This document shows, in pieces, positions 9,590 through 18,407 of a DNA stretch of 64,000 bases; within the stretch, counting starts at the first letter, position 1, and every line of letters begins with the position of its first letter. The stretch is from CALBPI01 sp038521865 (GTDB taxonomy: Bacteria; Pseudomonadota; Gammaproteobacteria; Steroidobacterales; Woeseiaceae). The translations under genes were made by a program, and so were the position numbers. The DNA is taken from positions 434,001-498,000 of the forward strand of contig JBCBKO010000001.1 of NCBI GenBank assembly GCA_038521865.1, written 5' to 3'. The notes beneath the pieces were generated by a model. It made no database searches, was not told the DNA's origin, and was given only the letters and a program-made list of their open reading frames with translations.

Positions 9590-10144
9590 TTAGAAGCGTC
9601 GTGCGAAATTGGTACGAAGAACAACCTGCGAGGTTCCGGATGCACCGGTTCCTCGCGCATGAATTTTGAAAATAAAGATGTCACCGGCACCGGAGGAAAC
9701 CCCGTAGCCGCCGGTCAGATTAAGCGCGGCGTTGGCAGACTCATCGACCGTGCCGCGTATCTCGATGATGTACTGAGGCATGTCCGACACTTCCTTTAGC
9801 GCGCCGAACGTGCCACCGGCGTAGGCTCGTGCATCAGCAGGCCACGCGGTGTAAACGTCAGGTGCATTGTCGGTCGTGTAGAGACCAGCAACATTGTTAA
9901 AGGCCGCCAGCGTTGTGATCGAACGCAGGAAATCCTCCGCATCATGCAGAGCTGCTTCAGCAGCCTGGAACGCGAGGTCCTGATCACGAAGGTTGCCGCT
10001 GATTCTCTCTTGGATGGTCGAGCTCTTGATCGACGTGGTGCCGATCAATGACAACAACAAGAGTGCGATCAGGGCGATTACCATCACCACACCGGATTGC
10101 TTGTGACGCGCGGAGATTGTCGAAAGCATCTTGCTGTTCATCAC
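9590..10144 (-). CDS. pilX: Minor pilin PilX
   Basis: A 184-residue minor pilin. The N-terminus has the PilX pattern: a charged leader, QSGVVMVIALIALLLLSL as hydrophobic helix (GVV rather than the Glu5-bearing GFTLIE motif), then QERISGNLRDQDLAFQAAEAAL, typical of PilX/GspK-like proteins. The glutamate in AAEAAL lies further along the helix. The ATG overlaps the pilW stop by four bases, indicating translational coupling. It belongs to the tip complex with PilV, PilW, FimT/FimU, PilE and PilY1. Confidence 0.88.
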   Translation of the reverse strand: MMNSKMLSTISARHKQSGVVMVIALIALLLLSLIGTTSIKSSTIQERISGNLRDQDLAFQAAEAALHDAEDFLRSITTLAAFNNVAGLYTTDNAPDVYTAWPADARAYAGGTFGALKEVSDMPQYIIEIRGTVDESANAALNLTGGYGVSSGAGDIFIFKIHARGTGASGTSQVVLRTNFARRF

Positions 10145-11241
10145 ATAATTGCCCTGTTTCTAATTGTGGTTGTCGCAGAGTAAACCCGCCGCAGCCGACG
10201 GTCCGCTGCGTTCACTGGGGTCAGACTGCCGTCCAATCCGTTCACCGTGACATAAGTCTGTGGATCGTCGGCGATGTTGTCTTCGGCGGATTCGAGCAAC
10301 AAATTGATCTGGATGCTGACAACTTCACCCCACTGCACACCTGCGATGGCGTTAGCGAGATCGTACTGATCGACACCGCCGTCACCATCGGTGTCGCGGC
10401 CGTACACGATTTGCATATCCTGAACACCCTCAGCCAGTTCAATTGCGGGACCAAGTGTGCCGTTGTTATTGATGCCGCGCCGGAAGAGTGCATTGCGCCC
10501 GGTCGCGCCAGTGCCGATGTAGTACACGCGGGAGGTCATGCGCATCAGGAAAGCGTCTTCACCGAACTGGTAAGGCGTGCCTGTTGCGGAGGAGCAATCC
10601 AGGGGTGCGCCCAGTCCCGCGGTGCAATTTCCGGGTACGCCAGCACCTTGGTTGTGTTGCACGATCAGTGCCGTGTTTCCCGGGTTTGCATTGGTCATCT
10701 GGAACATCGCGGAGTTGAGGCAGTCGGTGGCCATCAGTAAGTCACCAAACTGAAGATCGTGCGCCTGATCCAGCGTGAATGTGTTCGTGGTGGTCGAGTG
10801 CGACTGAATAACGTATCGATCATCGGGAATCGCACGCACCAGCTTGAATGCATCGGTGTTAGGAACGATGTCGCCGGCGATTTCCGCCGGGAAAACGCTC
10901 GCCCCGCCCTCATACCCAATGAGTGCGTTATTCGCGTCGTATTCCCAATTGACGGTGCCGCCGTTCAGCACATTCACCACATCGTCGGATCGTCCACAGC
11001 CGAGGAACCCTGCCATGCGCACGTCCTGAATCATGTTGTTCAGGCTGAACCTGCCGAGCTCTTGCAATTCCGTGAGCGTTGACTGGATGTTGTAAGACTT
11101 CTTACTGCCGACGTACAGCTGCAACATACCACCGACGAGGAATGCACCAATCGTCAGGGCGAGCAGCAACTCGATCAGAGTGAAGCCGCGTTGATTGTGT
11201 CTTCCCAAATGGACTTTGGATCGCATCGTTTGAGCTTCCAT
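10141..11241 (-). CDS. pilW: Minor pilin PilW
   Basis: A 366-residue minor pilin with a prepilin leader ending in QRG, then FTLIELLLALTIGAFLVGGMLQLY with the conserved Glu5, and a long extracellular domain with several cysteines. I start at the ATG at 11241, which overlaps the pilV stop as TGATG and so suggests coupling; another ATG at 11226 is nearly as good. The open frame continues upstream to 11406 but that part lies over pilV and has no family resemblance. PilW-type proteins sit in the priming complex at the pilus tip. Confidence 0.87.
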   Translation of the reverse strand: MEAQTMRSKVHLGRHNQRGFTLIELLLALTIGAFLVGGMLQLYVGSKKSYNIQSTLTELQELGRFSLNNMIQDVRMAGFLGCGRSDDVVNVLNGGTVNWEYDANNALIGYEGGASVFPAEIAGDIVPNTDAFKLVRAIPDDRYVIQSHSTTTNTFTLDQAHDLQFGDLLMATDCLNSAMFQMTNANPGNTALIVQHNQGAGVPGNCTAGLGAPLDCSSATGTPYQFGEDAFLMRMTSRVYYIGTGATGRNALFRRGINNNGTLGPAIELAEGVQDMQIVYGRDTDGDGGVDQYDLANAIAGVQWGEVVSIQINLLLESAEDNIADDPQTYVTVNGLDGSLTPVNAADRRLRRVYSATTTIRNRAIM

Positions 11242-11702
11242 CAGATATCTGTCGTCACGACAAACTGAACGACGTCCGCCGCAGTCCGTCCGTCGTTCCA
11301 TTGCACGGTTATCGTGAAACGGGAAGGTACGGTGGCATCGGCGCCGGCAATGCGCTCTATCTGGCCCGTGCCTTCCGGCAGGTAATAGTTCAATAAATTG
11401 CGCCATTGGATAAGGTCGATGTCTGGCACAGTCGCGGTTGCGCCCGGTGCCGCATCCGCCAGAAGAATGTCGTAGCTCCCAACACGGGCCGCAGGAATAT
11501 TGGCTCGCATTCGATCCACAATGTCGTAGGCCATGATGCTCGCCTGCGTTCTCAGGTACGCGCTGTTGTTCAGGCGTGTACCGCCGACTTGCAGCGAGGC
11601 GACGCCGATCAGTCCTACGGTTAGGACGATCGAAGCGATCAATACTTCAAGCAGGGTGTAGCCGGACTGGTGTCGCATCTGACGACGTTTGCTTATGGAC
11701 AT
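11241..11702 (-). CDS. pilV: Minor pilin PilV
   Basis: A 153-residue minor pilin. After a basic leader comes QSGYTLLEVLIASIVLTVGLIGVASLQ in which the Glu5 position and the PilV/GspI-like LLEVLIA text are clear. The middle region (YLRTQASIMAYDIVDRMRAN) is typical of PilV. Its start overlaps the end of fimT by ten bases and its stop overlaps pilW, so it is tightly coupled within the operon. Confidence 0.87.
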   Translation of the reverse strand: MSISKRRQMRHQSGYTLLEVLIASIVLTVGLIGVASLQVGGTRLNNSAYLRTQASIMAYDIVDRMRANIPAARVGSYDILLADAAPGATATVPDIDLIQWRNLLNYYLPEGTGQIERIAGADATVPSRFTITVQWNDGRTAADVVQFVVTTDI

Positions 11703-12262
11703 GCTGCGGTCCCTTTGCTGGTTGCGGCATAACCGATCAGGCCGACGCGAATTTCACGGGCCTGGGTGATGTCAGCGTTGCTTCCGCAGACGCGGAACGT
11801 GCCATTGTTCGCGCCGGCGGCCCGGGTTTCTCCGCTGGCAACAAATGAGACCCATCCAGTCACTCCGCCATCAGCGCGAATCGTGGTGCCCTGTGATGCT
11901 GCTTCCCAAGTTCGCAGCACGACCTCGCCAGGGTCTACGGCGCCGAAATTGGCCGGGTCGGTGAAGACGATCCAGCCAGTCTCCCAACCACCGCCTGTGC
12001 AGGTTGCCTGGTCGCTGCTGCGGCAGAGCGTGACACGGCTACCACGCTTGATGGCTTCCGATCTAGCGAGCGTCAGTGCTGTGACGAATTCGTTGTTGTC
12101 AGTGACAATTCGGTTCACGCGAATCGTGTTCAAAAACGATGGCGCAGCAAACCCTGCAATCACGCCAAGTACGGCGATCGTCAGCATCAGTTCAATAATT
12201 GTGTAGCCGCCAGCGCGGTAACGACGCGCCATACGTGGCATGCTCATGCAATGTCCGAGCAT
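11693..12262 (-). CDS. fimT: Minor pilin of the FimT/FimU (GspH-like) family
   Basis: A 189-residue GspH/FimT-type pseudopilin, first gene of the minor-pilin operon. The leader ends GG, followed by YTIIELMLTIAVLGVIAGFAAPSF with Glu5 and the FimT-like continuation TALTLARSEAIKRGSRVTLC, then CRSSD and a later cysteine-bearing region. The ATG at 12262 is chosen because an AAGGGAGG ribosome site (plus-strand 12270-12277) lies seven bases upstream; the open frame runs to 12340 without support. FimU and FimT are hard to tell apart by eye, so the symbol is provisional. Natural transformation or twitching could be affected. Confidence 0.83.
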   Translation of the reverse strand: MLGHCMSMPRMARRYRAGGYTIIELMLTIAVLGVIAGFAAPSFLNTIRVNRIVTDNNEFVTALTLARSEAIKRGSRVTLCRSSDQATCTGGGWETGWIVFTDPANFGAVDPGEVVLRTWEAASQGTTIRADGGVTGWVSFVASGETRAAGANNGTFRVCGSNADITQAREIRVGLIGYAATSKGTAACP

Positions 12263-12269
12263 CACTGCG

Positions 12270-12277
12270 CCTCCCTT
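12270..12277 (-). promoter_or_regulatory. Strong ribosome binding site that fixes the fimT start
   Basis: On the minus strand this reads AAGGGAGG, seven bases before the ATG at 12262. It decides that start over upstream in-frame codons. Confidence 0.7.
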
Positions 12278-12436
12278 AGATATGCCCCAGCGCTCATTAT
12301 TATCCATTTCCAACAATGATTTGCGATGTGCATGGGTCACAGAAAGTCGGCGCGCGGTCCAACTCGATCCAATCTGGTGTCAACAGCTCCGGTCAACCGG
12401 CTGGTACAGGCTCTTCTTAAAAGAGAAGAACGTAAA

Positions 12437-13849
12437 ATGAGCAGAGAAAACAGTAATTTAGAAGGGAATCGGTATCAGCTTTCGAGGTTTTGGCACATCA
12501 GTGTGTCGCAGGTCAACGGTTATCCCGCTAACCAGCATCGCCAGTCCGCGGTAAGCATTATGTTGACTCTCTTGATGGTGCTGATCTGCAGCAGCGCAAA
12601 AGCTCAAATCGACGGTTCTTTGACAGTCACTTCGGTGGACGAGATTCATCGCACACCCATCATGCGTGAGGTCTATACCGCTTTGGAGTCGCGACATGAT
12701 CTCAGCATCGAAACGATGATCGAGTTGAACGAGATTCCTGCGCCACCCTTTGAGGAGCGCGCCCGTGCGTTGCGTCTTGCACAGATGTTCGAAGCACTTG
12801 GGATCGGAGACGTGCAGATCGATGAGGTTGGCAACGTTATCGCGCGGCGACCGGGTCTCAGTCGTTTGCGAACGATCGCTGTGATCGCGCATGTCGATAC
12901 AGTGTTTCCTGCAGGTACCGATGTGACGGTCAAGCGTTCCGGTAGGGCGTTCCGTGCACCGGGGATCGGGGACAACGCACGGGGTCTTGCGTTAATGCTG
13001 GATATTGCGGCATCGCTTGAGAGCGCAGCCCTCAAGACGGACGCCGATATCTTGTTTGTGGGCTCGGTAGGCGAGGAGGGCCTCGGTGACCTCAGAGGCG
13101 TCAGGGCGTTGTTTGGGCCGGGAGGTGCGGATGTCGACGCGGCGGTGGTCATCGACGGTGGACCCTTCGGTTGGATCGTGAATCAGAGTGTTGGGTCAGT
13201 GCGCTATCGCGTGACCTTCAAAGGGCCTGGCGGCCATAGCTACGGGAGTTTCGGTAGGGCGCATCCGCATCAAGCGCTCGCCGACGCGATCAGCCGGTTT
13301 AGCGCCGCAGCTCGGGCGATTACGGGAATGCCAGGCCCCAAAACCACGTTTTCGGTCGGGCGAATTGGGGGAGGTACTTCCGTGAACTCCATTCCCTTCG
13401 AGAGTTGGATGGAGGTCGATATGCGCTCCGTCGACCCAGACCGAATGGCATTGCTGGACGCGGCGCTGCATGCCGCTGTCGAACAAGCGTTGGTCGCCGA
13501 GAACTCCCTGGCAGTTGATGATTCGGAGGTGACAGCTGTGCTCGAGTCGGTGGGTCAGCGGCCAGCCGGGATGACGGATCCCGACGCTCCGATAGTGAAG
13601 CGCGCATTGGATTCGCTGTTGGCCATGGATGTTGAGGGGCAACTCACGGCGTCGAGTACCGATGCCAATATCCCGATGTCGCTCGGTATTCCCGCAGTCA
13701 CCATCTCAAGAGGTGGCATATCTCGCTTCGCTCACGCATTAAACGAGACGTGGGAGGATAGCAATACCGACTGCGCCGCATCAGCTGCCACGCTACTCGT
13801 CGTGGCCGAGGCTGGCTTGGTGCTCGAAACAGTACTTGCAGGCGATTAG
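12437..13849 (+). CDS. Exported M20-family metallopeptidase
   Basis: A 470-residue M20 (ArgE/DapE/carboxypeptidase G2-like) dizinc peptidase. Metal-ligand segments are recognisable: AHVDTVFP (first His/Asp), GIGDNARGLA (bridging Asp), GEEGLGD (Glu pair), and the distal His in FAHALNE. A dimerisation domain with PGGHSYGSFGRAHPHQA lies between. A hydrophobic stretch ending SSAKA-QID looks like a signal peptide, but with the ATG at 12437 it is preceded by about 40 residues; an in-frame ATG at 12560 would give a conventional signal. Divergent from fimT; the stop overlaps the convergent serine hydrolase gene by four bases. Probably degrades peptides in the periplasm. Confidence 0.86.
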   Translation: MSRENSNLEGNRYQLSRFWHISVSQVNGYPANQHRQSAVSIMLTLLMVLICSSAKAQIDGSLTVTSVDEIHRTPIMREVYTALESRHDLSIETMIELNEIPAPPFEERARALRLAQMFEALGIGDVQIDEVGNVIARRPGLSRLRTIAVIAHVDTVFPAGTDVTVKRSGRAFRAPGIGDNARGLALMLDIAASLESAALKTDADILFVGSVGEEGLGDLRGVRALFGPGGADVDAAVVIDGGPFGWIVNQSVGSVRYRVTFKGPGGHSYGSFGRAHPHQALADAISRFSAAARAITGMPGPKTTFSVGRIGGGTSVNSIPFESWMEVDMRSVDPDRMALLDAALHAAVEQALVAENSLAVDDSEVTAVLESVGQRPAGMTDPDAPIVKRALDSLLAMDVEGQLTASSTDANIPMSLGIPAVTISRGGISRFAHALNETWEDSNTDCAASAATLLVVAEAGLVLETVLAGD

Positions 13850-15036
13850 TTCAGGACATTCGCGGCGACCGGCGCTGCTGCTTCCGATGCGTCCTCGGGT
13901 AGCAGTGGCACGATCTGCTCAATGTAGAAAGGCAGTCCGCTGTAGGTGCCATTCGGAGGAACCGGATGCTGATGGCCGAGACGAACGATAATCAGGTCTT
14001 TTTCAGGCACGACCACAATGTACTGACCGAGGTGACCCCGGAACGCGTAGAACTCCGGATCGTTGTCATAGTGAATCCAGGTCGAGTACCCGTAGTATTC
14101 CACCTTGCCTGGCGTGCGCATTCTCTCGACGAAATCACGCGGTAACAACTGCTCACCGTTCCACATGCCACCCTGAAGCATAAGCTGACCGAGCTTCGCA
14201 TAGTTCCTTGCGTTGGTGTTTAGGCAGCAGTAACCGAGCTCCATCCCGGTCCCGTCGAGATGCCAAACAGCATCGTCATTCATGCCAAGGGGTTGCCAGA
14301 GTTTCCGACTGAGATATTCGCTGACACTCAGCGACGGGTCTTGCTTGCGTAAGGCACGCTCCAGAGACAGCGTCAGCAGTTGTGTCGACGCGCTGGAATA
14401 GTAAAAGTGCGTTTCTGGCTCGTGACTGAATCCGCGATTGAGGATGAACTTGCCAACGTCATGAGAGTACAGCAGCGCCACCGTGGGACTGAACGGGCTG
14501 TAGTAATGCTCATCCCAGTCGTAACCCGAGGTCATGGTCGATAGCGATCCGATGGTGGCATTTGCTGCCAGTGGGTCATCAGAGAACTCAGGGAGCAGAG
14601 TCGTGATGGGCTGGTCGAGGCCGGATATAAAGCCCTCGTCGATCGCTTTGCCCAACAACATCGTAATCACCGTTTTCGCCATGGAGAACGAGTTGGTGCG
14701 GCTGCGGGCATCATAGGGTGCTTCGTAATACTCAGCGAATACCTGTCCTTTATGAATGGCGAGGAACGCGACCGCCTCGTTCTTGTCCATGTAGTCGAGT
14801 AGTGGCTGCGGCAGATCATCGCCTATGCTTTCCGGGTGCAGCGGCCACGGCTCTGGATCCGATGCTCTGATAGTGCGGGTTTCAAAGAATTGGTGGTCGT
14901 CGATATTCGCGGTTGGGTGACCTTTCAGATAGGTGCGCGACACCGCGGTCAGGATATAGCCATGACCGGTGACCGAAAGCAGCGCGACGCCAAGCAGCGG
15001 GAGCGAGAGGAGGACCACCAGAATCCGTTTGATCAT
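13846..15036 (-). CDS. Serine hydrolase of the beta-lactamase/penicillin-binding-protein-like family
   Basis: A 396-residue serine hydrolase resembling 6-aminohexanoate-dimer hydrolases and class C beta-lactamases. The SxxK motif is SMAK in TNSFSMAKTV, a YYSSAST segment supplies the tyrosine motif, and FRGHLGQYI matches the region of the third motif. One N-terminal hydrophobic segment (ILVVLLSLPLLGVALLSVTG) suggests export with membrane attachment. The ATG at 15036 has AAAGGTG seven to eight bases upstream; a GTG at 15045 is less likely. A paralogue lies at 61943-63061. The substrate may be an amide or ester; true beta-lactam hydrolysis is doubtful. Confidence 0.85.
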   Translation of the reverse strand: MIKRILVVLLSLPLLGVALLSVTGHGYILTAVSRTYLKGHPTANIDDHQFFETRTIRASDPEPWPLHPESIGDDLPQPLLDYMDKNEAVAFLAIHKGQVFAEYYEAPYDARSRTNSFSMAKTVITMLLGKAIDEGFISGLDQPITTLLPEFSDDPLAANATIGSLSTMTSGYDWDEHYYSPFSPTVALLYSHDVGKFILNRGFSHEPETHFYYSSASTQLLTLSLERALRKQDPSLSVSEYLSRKLWQPLGMNDDAVWHLDGTGMELGYCCLNTNARNYAKLGQLMLQGGMWNGEQLLPRDFVERMRTPGKVEYYGYSTWIHYDNDPEFYAFRGHLGQYIVVVPEKDLIIVRLGHQHPVPPNGTYSGLPFYIEQIVPLLPEDASEAAAPVAANVLN

Positions 15037-15160
15037 CAGGAGCACCTTTACTTAATTGCTGCGGCAACATACCGATCAACAGAGTGTTTGACCAGTTTCG
15101 GCATTTTCTGTCGGATGCCGTTATTATCGAACACCTGCAAGGTTAGTGGATGGCGACACG

Positions 15161-15676
15161 ATGGGTGTAAAAAAGTTTTTGGCAGGATTCGCGCTGAGTC
15201 TGTTGCTGCCGGTGTCTGGCGTCGCGGATAGTTCAGAGACCGTCGACGATGGCTACCAAATCACCGTGTATAAGTCGCCTGCGTGTGGCTGTTGTCGGCA
15301 GTGGATTCGACATCTGCAAGACAACGGTTTCGCCGTGCTCGCGGTCGATAGTGATGACATGACCGCAGTCAAAAAAGAGTATGCGGTGCCGGAGGAGTTG
15401 CGAAGTTGCCACACCGCACGAATCAATGGGTACACCATAGAAGGTCACGTGCCGGCGCAGGACATCATCGCGCTGCTTGAGAACGGCTCCGACGCCGGCG
15501 GCCTCAGCGTACCGGGCATGCCGATCGGCTCACCAGGTATGGAGATGGGTGAGCGCGTCGATGCCTACGATGTCATCCGGTTTGAAGGTGAGGAGCGTAC
15601 CGTGGTCGCGTCATATGGTGAACGCGAAGAACCTGCCGCTGAGCTCCCGGTTGAACCAACCTCGAGTGACGATTGA
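15161..15676 (+). CDS. DUF411 family metal-binding periplasmic protein
   Basis: A 171-residue exported protein. A signal peptide (KKFLAGFALSLLLPVSGVA) precedes a thioredoxin-like DUF411 domain with YKSPACGCCRQW, then the family text SCHTARINGYTIEGHVPA and VPGMPIGSPGMEMG. DUF411 proteins often accompany copper-handling genes and are thought to bind metal through the CGCC cysteines; the role here is not known. The ATG at 15161 is chosen over 15146 because the signal begins there. Its stop overlaps the next ATG as TGATG, so it is translationally coupled to the AlkB-like hydroxylase. Confidence 0.9.
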   Translation: MGVKKFLAGFALSLLLPVSGVADSSETVDDGYQITVYKSPACGCCRQWIRHLQDNGFAVLAVDSDDMTAVKKEYAVPEELRSCHTARINGYTIEGHVPAQDIIALLENGSDAGGLSVPGMPIGSPGMEMGERVDAYDVIRFEGEERTVVASYGEREEPAAELPVEPTSSDD

Positions 15677-16752
15677 TGAAGCGCTACGGTTTTCTCTTTT
15701 CATTGCTGCTACCGATCCTCCCGCTCATTGCGCTGGTGGCTGGACGCTGGTTTGACGAGGCGGCGTTGTTTGCCTGGTTGCCGATTGCGTTTTCGTTTGT
15801 GTTTTTGCCCGTGATTGATGCGGCGATCGGAACGGATAACAACAACCCAACCGAAAGTGAGGTGAACGCGCTCAGTCGTGATTCGTTCTTCAGGTATTTG
15901 ACGCTCGCGGTCGTGCCGCTGCAGCTGCTGAACCTTGCGGTTTGCGGGTATGCGTTTGTGATGGGCGAGGGCGGGCTCATCGGTCAGCTGGGCTACCTGC
16001 TCGGTTGCGGTGTTGTGAGCGGCAGCACAGCGATCACCACCGCTCATGAGCTAATCCACAAACCCGGGAGACTCGAACAATGGTCTGGCGGATTTTTGCT
16101 TGCCAGCGTGTGCTATGCGACGTTCAAGCCGGAGCACCTTTACGGTCACCATCGTCATGTCGCGACTCCGGCTGATGGATCGACCGCACTTCGCGGTGAA
16201 ACGGTATACCACTTTGTGTGGAGAGCATTGCGCGACAACCCTAGGCGAGGCTTCCGACTCGCTGCCGAACGCTTGTCGCGCCGGGGTATTGATCCGTGGT
16301 CATGGGCGAACGAGATGCTGTGGTGGACGAGCCTCAGTGGCGTATTCATTGTGCTGGCTGCGGTTACCGGCGGCGCATTGGCAGTAGCGCTATTCCTCGG
16401 TCAGGCGTTTGTCGCTGTCTGCCTGCTGGAGATTATCAACTACGTCGAACACTACGGCCTGATGCGCGAACGTGATTCCAATGGACGCTATGAGCGTATT
16501 TCCCCCCGTCACTCGTGGAATGCGAATCATCTGGTCACAAACCTGTTTCTGTTCCAGCTTCAGCGGCACTCCGATCACCACGCTAATGGTTCACGCCGTT
16601 ATCAGGCACTCCGACATTTCGAAGAGAGCCCGCAGCTTCCGTTTGGTTATCCGACTGCCGTGCTCGTGACTCTGTTACCGCCCTTGTGGTTTCGGGTCAT
16701 GAACCCACGTGTGGAGCGCCACGCTGCCCAGGCTGTGCCCGCGACCACTTGA
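15676..16752 (+). CDS. AlkB-like integral-membrane di-iron hydroxylase (alkane 1-monooxygenase family)
   Basis: A 358-residue membrane protein with about six hydrophobic segments. The histidine boxes of alkane/xylene monooxygenases are all present: HELIHK (about 124-129), EHLYGHHRH (153-161), NYVEHYG (255-261) and LQRHSDHHA (295-303). Known members hydroxylate terminal carbons of alkanes with electrons from rubredoxin, but no rubredoxin or rubredoxin reductase is encoded nearby. It is wedged between a DUF411 gene and a metallopeptidase gene with overlapping stop/start codons on both sides, an unusual setting. The true substrate may be a lipid rather than an alkane. The frame's TTG at 15673 is ignored in favour of the ATG. 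Confidence 0.88.
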   Translation: MKRYGFLFSLLLPILPLIALVAGRWFDEAALFAWLPIAFSFVFLPVIDAAIGTDNNNPTESEVNALSRDSFFRYLTLAVVPLQLLNLAVCGYAFVMGEGGLIGQLGYLLGCGVVSGSTAITTAHELIHKPGRLEQWSGGFLLASVCYATFKPEHLYGHHRHVATPADGSTALRGETVYHFVWRALRDNPRRGFRLAAERLSRRGIDPWSWANEMLWWTSLSGVFIVLAAVTGGALAVALFLGQAFVAVCLLEIINYVEHYGLMRERDSNGRYERISPRHSWNANHLVTNLFLFQLQRHSDHHANGSRRYQALRHFEESPQLPFGYPTAVLVTLLPPLWFRVMNPRVERHAAQAVPATT

Positions 16753-17729
16753 TTATCCGTGCGCTCGCACTGTGCGCCTGGCTGTGTTCCTCGGTGTGCT
16801 TCGGTGAGCGCCTTGCGGAGGCCGATGAGGCTGCGCTGCGTATGGAGCGTGTTGGCGCGATCATCGAGGCACCCGAGCTATCTTGCTATCTCGAATCGCT
16901 CACCCTCCGTCTTTTTCCTGAGTTGTCCGGTTCACTGACGATAAAGGTGGTCGCGCATCCGTCAGCGAATGCGTTCTCCTTAGGCGACGATCGGATTTTC
17001 GTACATAGCGGTTTGTTCTTACGAGTTCATCGTGAAGCAGAGCTGGCAGCGATCCTCGCACACGAAGGCGCGCACCTTTGGCACCGCCACGAGTCAGAAA
17101 ATACCAATGAGGCCCGGCGCAATGAGGCCGAGGCGGACCGCACGGCAATCACGCGGCTTCGCTCTGCCGGTATTCCGGTTCGCTATGGCGCAGATCTGTT
17201 CCAGCGTTTGATGCAAGAGCGCGAAACGTTCGGCTTCCGCCGTCGGGCAGCTGCGGTGACACACCCCGATCTGGACAACCGATCACGTCGTTGGTTGGAA
17301 GCGGATGAACGCCCACAATCGCAGTGGAAAGACCCTTCAGACTGGTCACAGCTTTTGTTGAGCGTGCGTGAGGTAACTCTCCGGCAACTGCTCGATCGCC
17401 AGGAACACGAGCGCTTGGTTTTCTTGCTCGATCAGGAAGGTCTCGGTTACGCAGGGCCTGATCGTGATCTCGCGTTAGCGCATGCGTTGCAGGCGCGAAA
17501 CGCACCCGGCGATCGGACTCGCGCTGCAGGAATTTATGCTCGGTTAATCGACACAGAGCAGGGCGTTCCCGAGGCGTTTTCCAGTCAGGCACGCTTGTTC
17601 CTGAGGTCCGGTCGTTTGCACGAGGCAAACATGGCGTTTCGCCGATACCTGGAACGTTCGACCGATCCACAAGGGCGTCGGTGGGCGGAGCACTACGTTG
17701 CGTGGCTCGAATCTCAGGCGTCTCCATAG
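16749..17729 (+). CDS. M48-like periplasmic metallopeptidase with C-terminal helical repeats
   Basis: About 326 residues. The start is probably the TTG at 16749, which overlaps the alkB-like stop (TTGA) and begins a signal peptide (MIIRALALCAWLCSSVCFG). Zinc ligands are HEGAH near residues 105-109 and a glutamate in NEAEADR some 20 residues later, the M48 arrangement (BepA/LoiP-like). The C-terminal third is rich in helices and resembles TPR repeats, as in BepA, which proofreads outer-membrane protein assembly. The next gene overlaps the stop as TAGTG. A GTG at 16686 would extend into the upstream gene and spoil the signal peptide. Confidence 0.82.
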   Translation: MIIRALALCAWLCSSVCFGERLAEADEAALRMERVGAIIEAPELSCYLESLTLRLFPELSGSLTIKVVAHPSANAFSLGDDRIFVHSGLFLRVHREAELAAILAHEGAHLWHRHESENTNEARRNEAEADRTAITRLRSAGIPVRYGADLFQRLMQERETFGFRRRAAAVTHPDLDNRSRRWLEADERPQSQWKDPSDWSQLLLSVREVTLRQLLDRQEHERLVFLLDQEGLGYAGPDRDLALAHALQARNAPGDRTRAAGIYARLIDTEQGVPEAFSSQARLFLRSGRLHEANMAFRRYLERSTDPQGRRWAEHYVAWLESQASP

Positions 17730-18289
17730 TGTTGGTTCAGCGCAGCTTTTTGGTACTTGGTCTGATAGCCCTGATGCAGGGATGTGCAGGTTCGAAACCA
17801 TCTGTCAGTGGGGAGATTTCCAGTCGCTCTTTGGGGATTGCGTTTACGCCCCCTCACCAGTGGTGCGCGATCGCACGGGATGAGACCGCAGCGCGTTACG
17901 CTTTCAGGCCATGCGGTGATAGGACGACCGTGATTGCCGTGGCTCGTTTCTCCCGAAATATCGAGCTGCCCGACGCGGAAAGCGTCGTGCAGGAGATTCT
18001 GCTGCCAGAATCGTTGGGCGAAGCATGGATCGCCCGGTTTGTCCGAGAGCTGGATTTTGCAGTAGCGACGATTAACGACGTAGGCCCCTTAGAGCTGGCG
18101 GGAAACACGGGAGTCGGTGTGGTCGCGGGCTACCGGGCGTCGGACGGCGAGCCGATTCTTGTGCGGACTATTCTTCTTTCGCTGCCGCAGGGTGTTATCA
18201 GCCTGCAACTTCAGCGCCCAGACACGGGTGATCAAGCCAGTGTCGACGCGATGTTCGAAGCGGTCGTCGACAGTCTCGAAATTCGCTGA
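17729..18289 (+). CDS. Putative lipoprotein of unknown function
   Basis: A 186-residue protein whose likely GTG start at 17729 overlaps the peptidase stop. An N-terminal hydrophobic stretch ends LMQGC-AGS, an imperfect lipobox, so it is probably a lipoprotein. The remainder has two further cysteines (HQWCAIA, RPCGDR) and alternating beta-strand text; I recognise no family with confidence, though a PsbP/DcrB-like fold is possible. As the last gene of the DUF411/AlkB/M48 operon it may work with them in the envelope. Confidence 0.7.
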   Translation: MLVQRSFLVLGLIALMQGCAGSKPSVSGEISSRSLGIAFTPPHQWCAIARDETAARYAFRPCGDRTTVIAVARFSRNIELPDAESVVQEILLPESLGEAWIARFVRELDFAVATINDVGPLELAGNTGVGVVAGYRASDGEPILVRTILLSLPQGVISLQLQRPDTGDQASVDAMFEAVVDSLEIR

Positions 18290-18329
18290 CAAGTGTCGTG
18301 TAGAAAAACAGTTCGACCAGAGTATTTTC

Positions 18330-18350
18330 TGCAAATGAGAGTGATTTGCA
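18330..18350 (+). promoter_or_regulatory. Fur-box-like operator upstream of the iron operon
   Basis: A palindrome with perfect 7-base arms, TGCAAAT and ATTTGCA, around a GAGAGTG centre. Aligned by eye to the 19-base Fur consensus it matches at about 12 of 19 positions and resembles known Fur sites of the GCAAATGAGAATGATTTGC type. It lies 58 bases before the first gene of a ferric-iron transport operon, where Fur would repress under iron sufficiency. Confidence 0.7.
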
Positions 18351-18407
18351 TTTAATTGTTTGGCAAAATAATGGGGTTGAACAAGTCTGCGCTTGCAGTA
18401 AGGAATC

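Noticed and set aside
12410..12432. Short TTCTT/AAGAA inverted repeat before the M20 peptidase
   Set aside because: A/T-rich and imperfect; not better than chance, and it partly overlaps the ribosome site.
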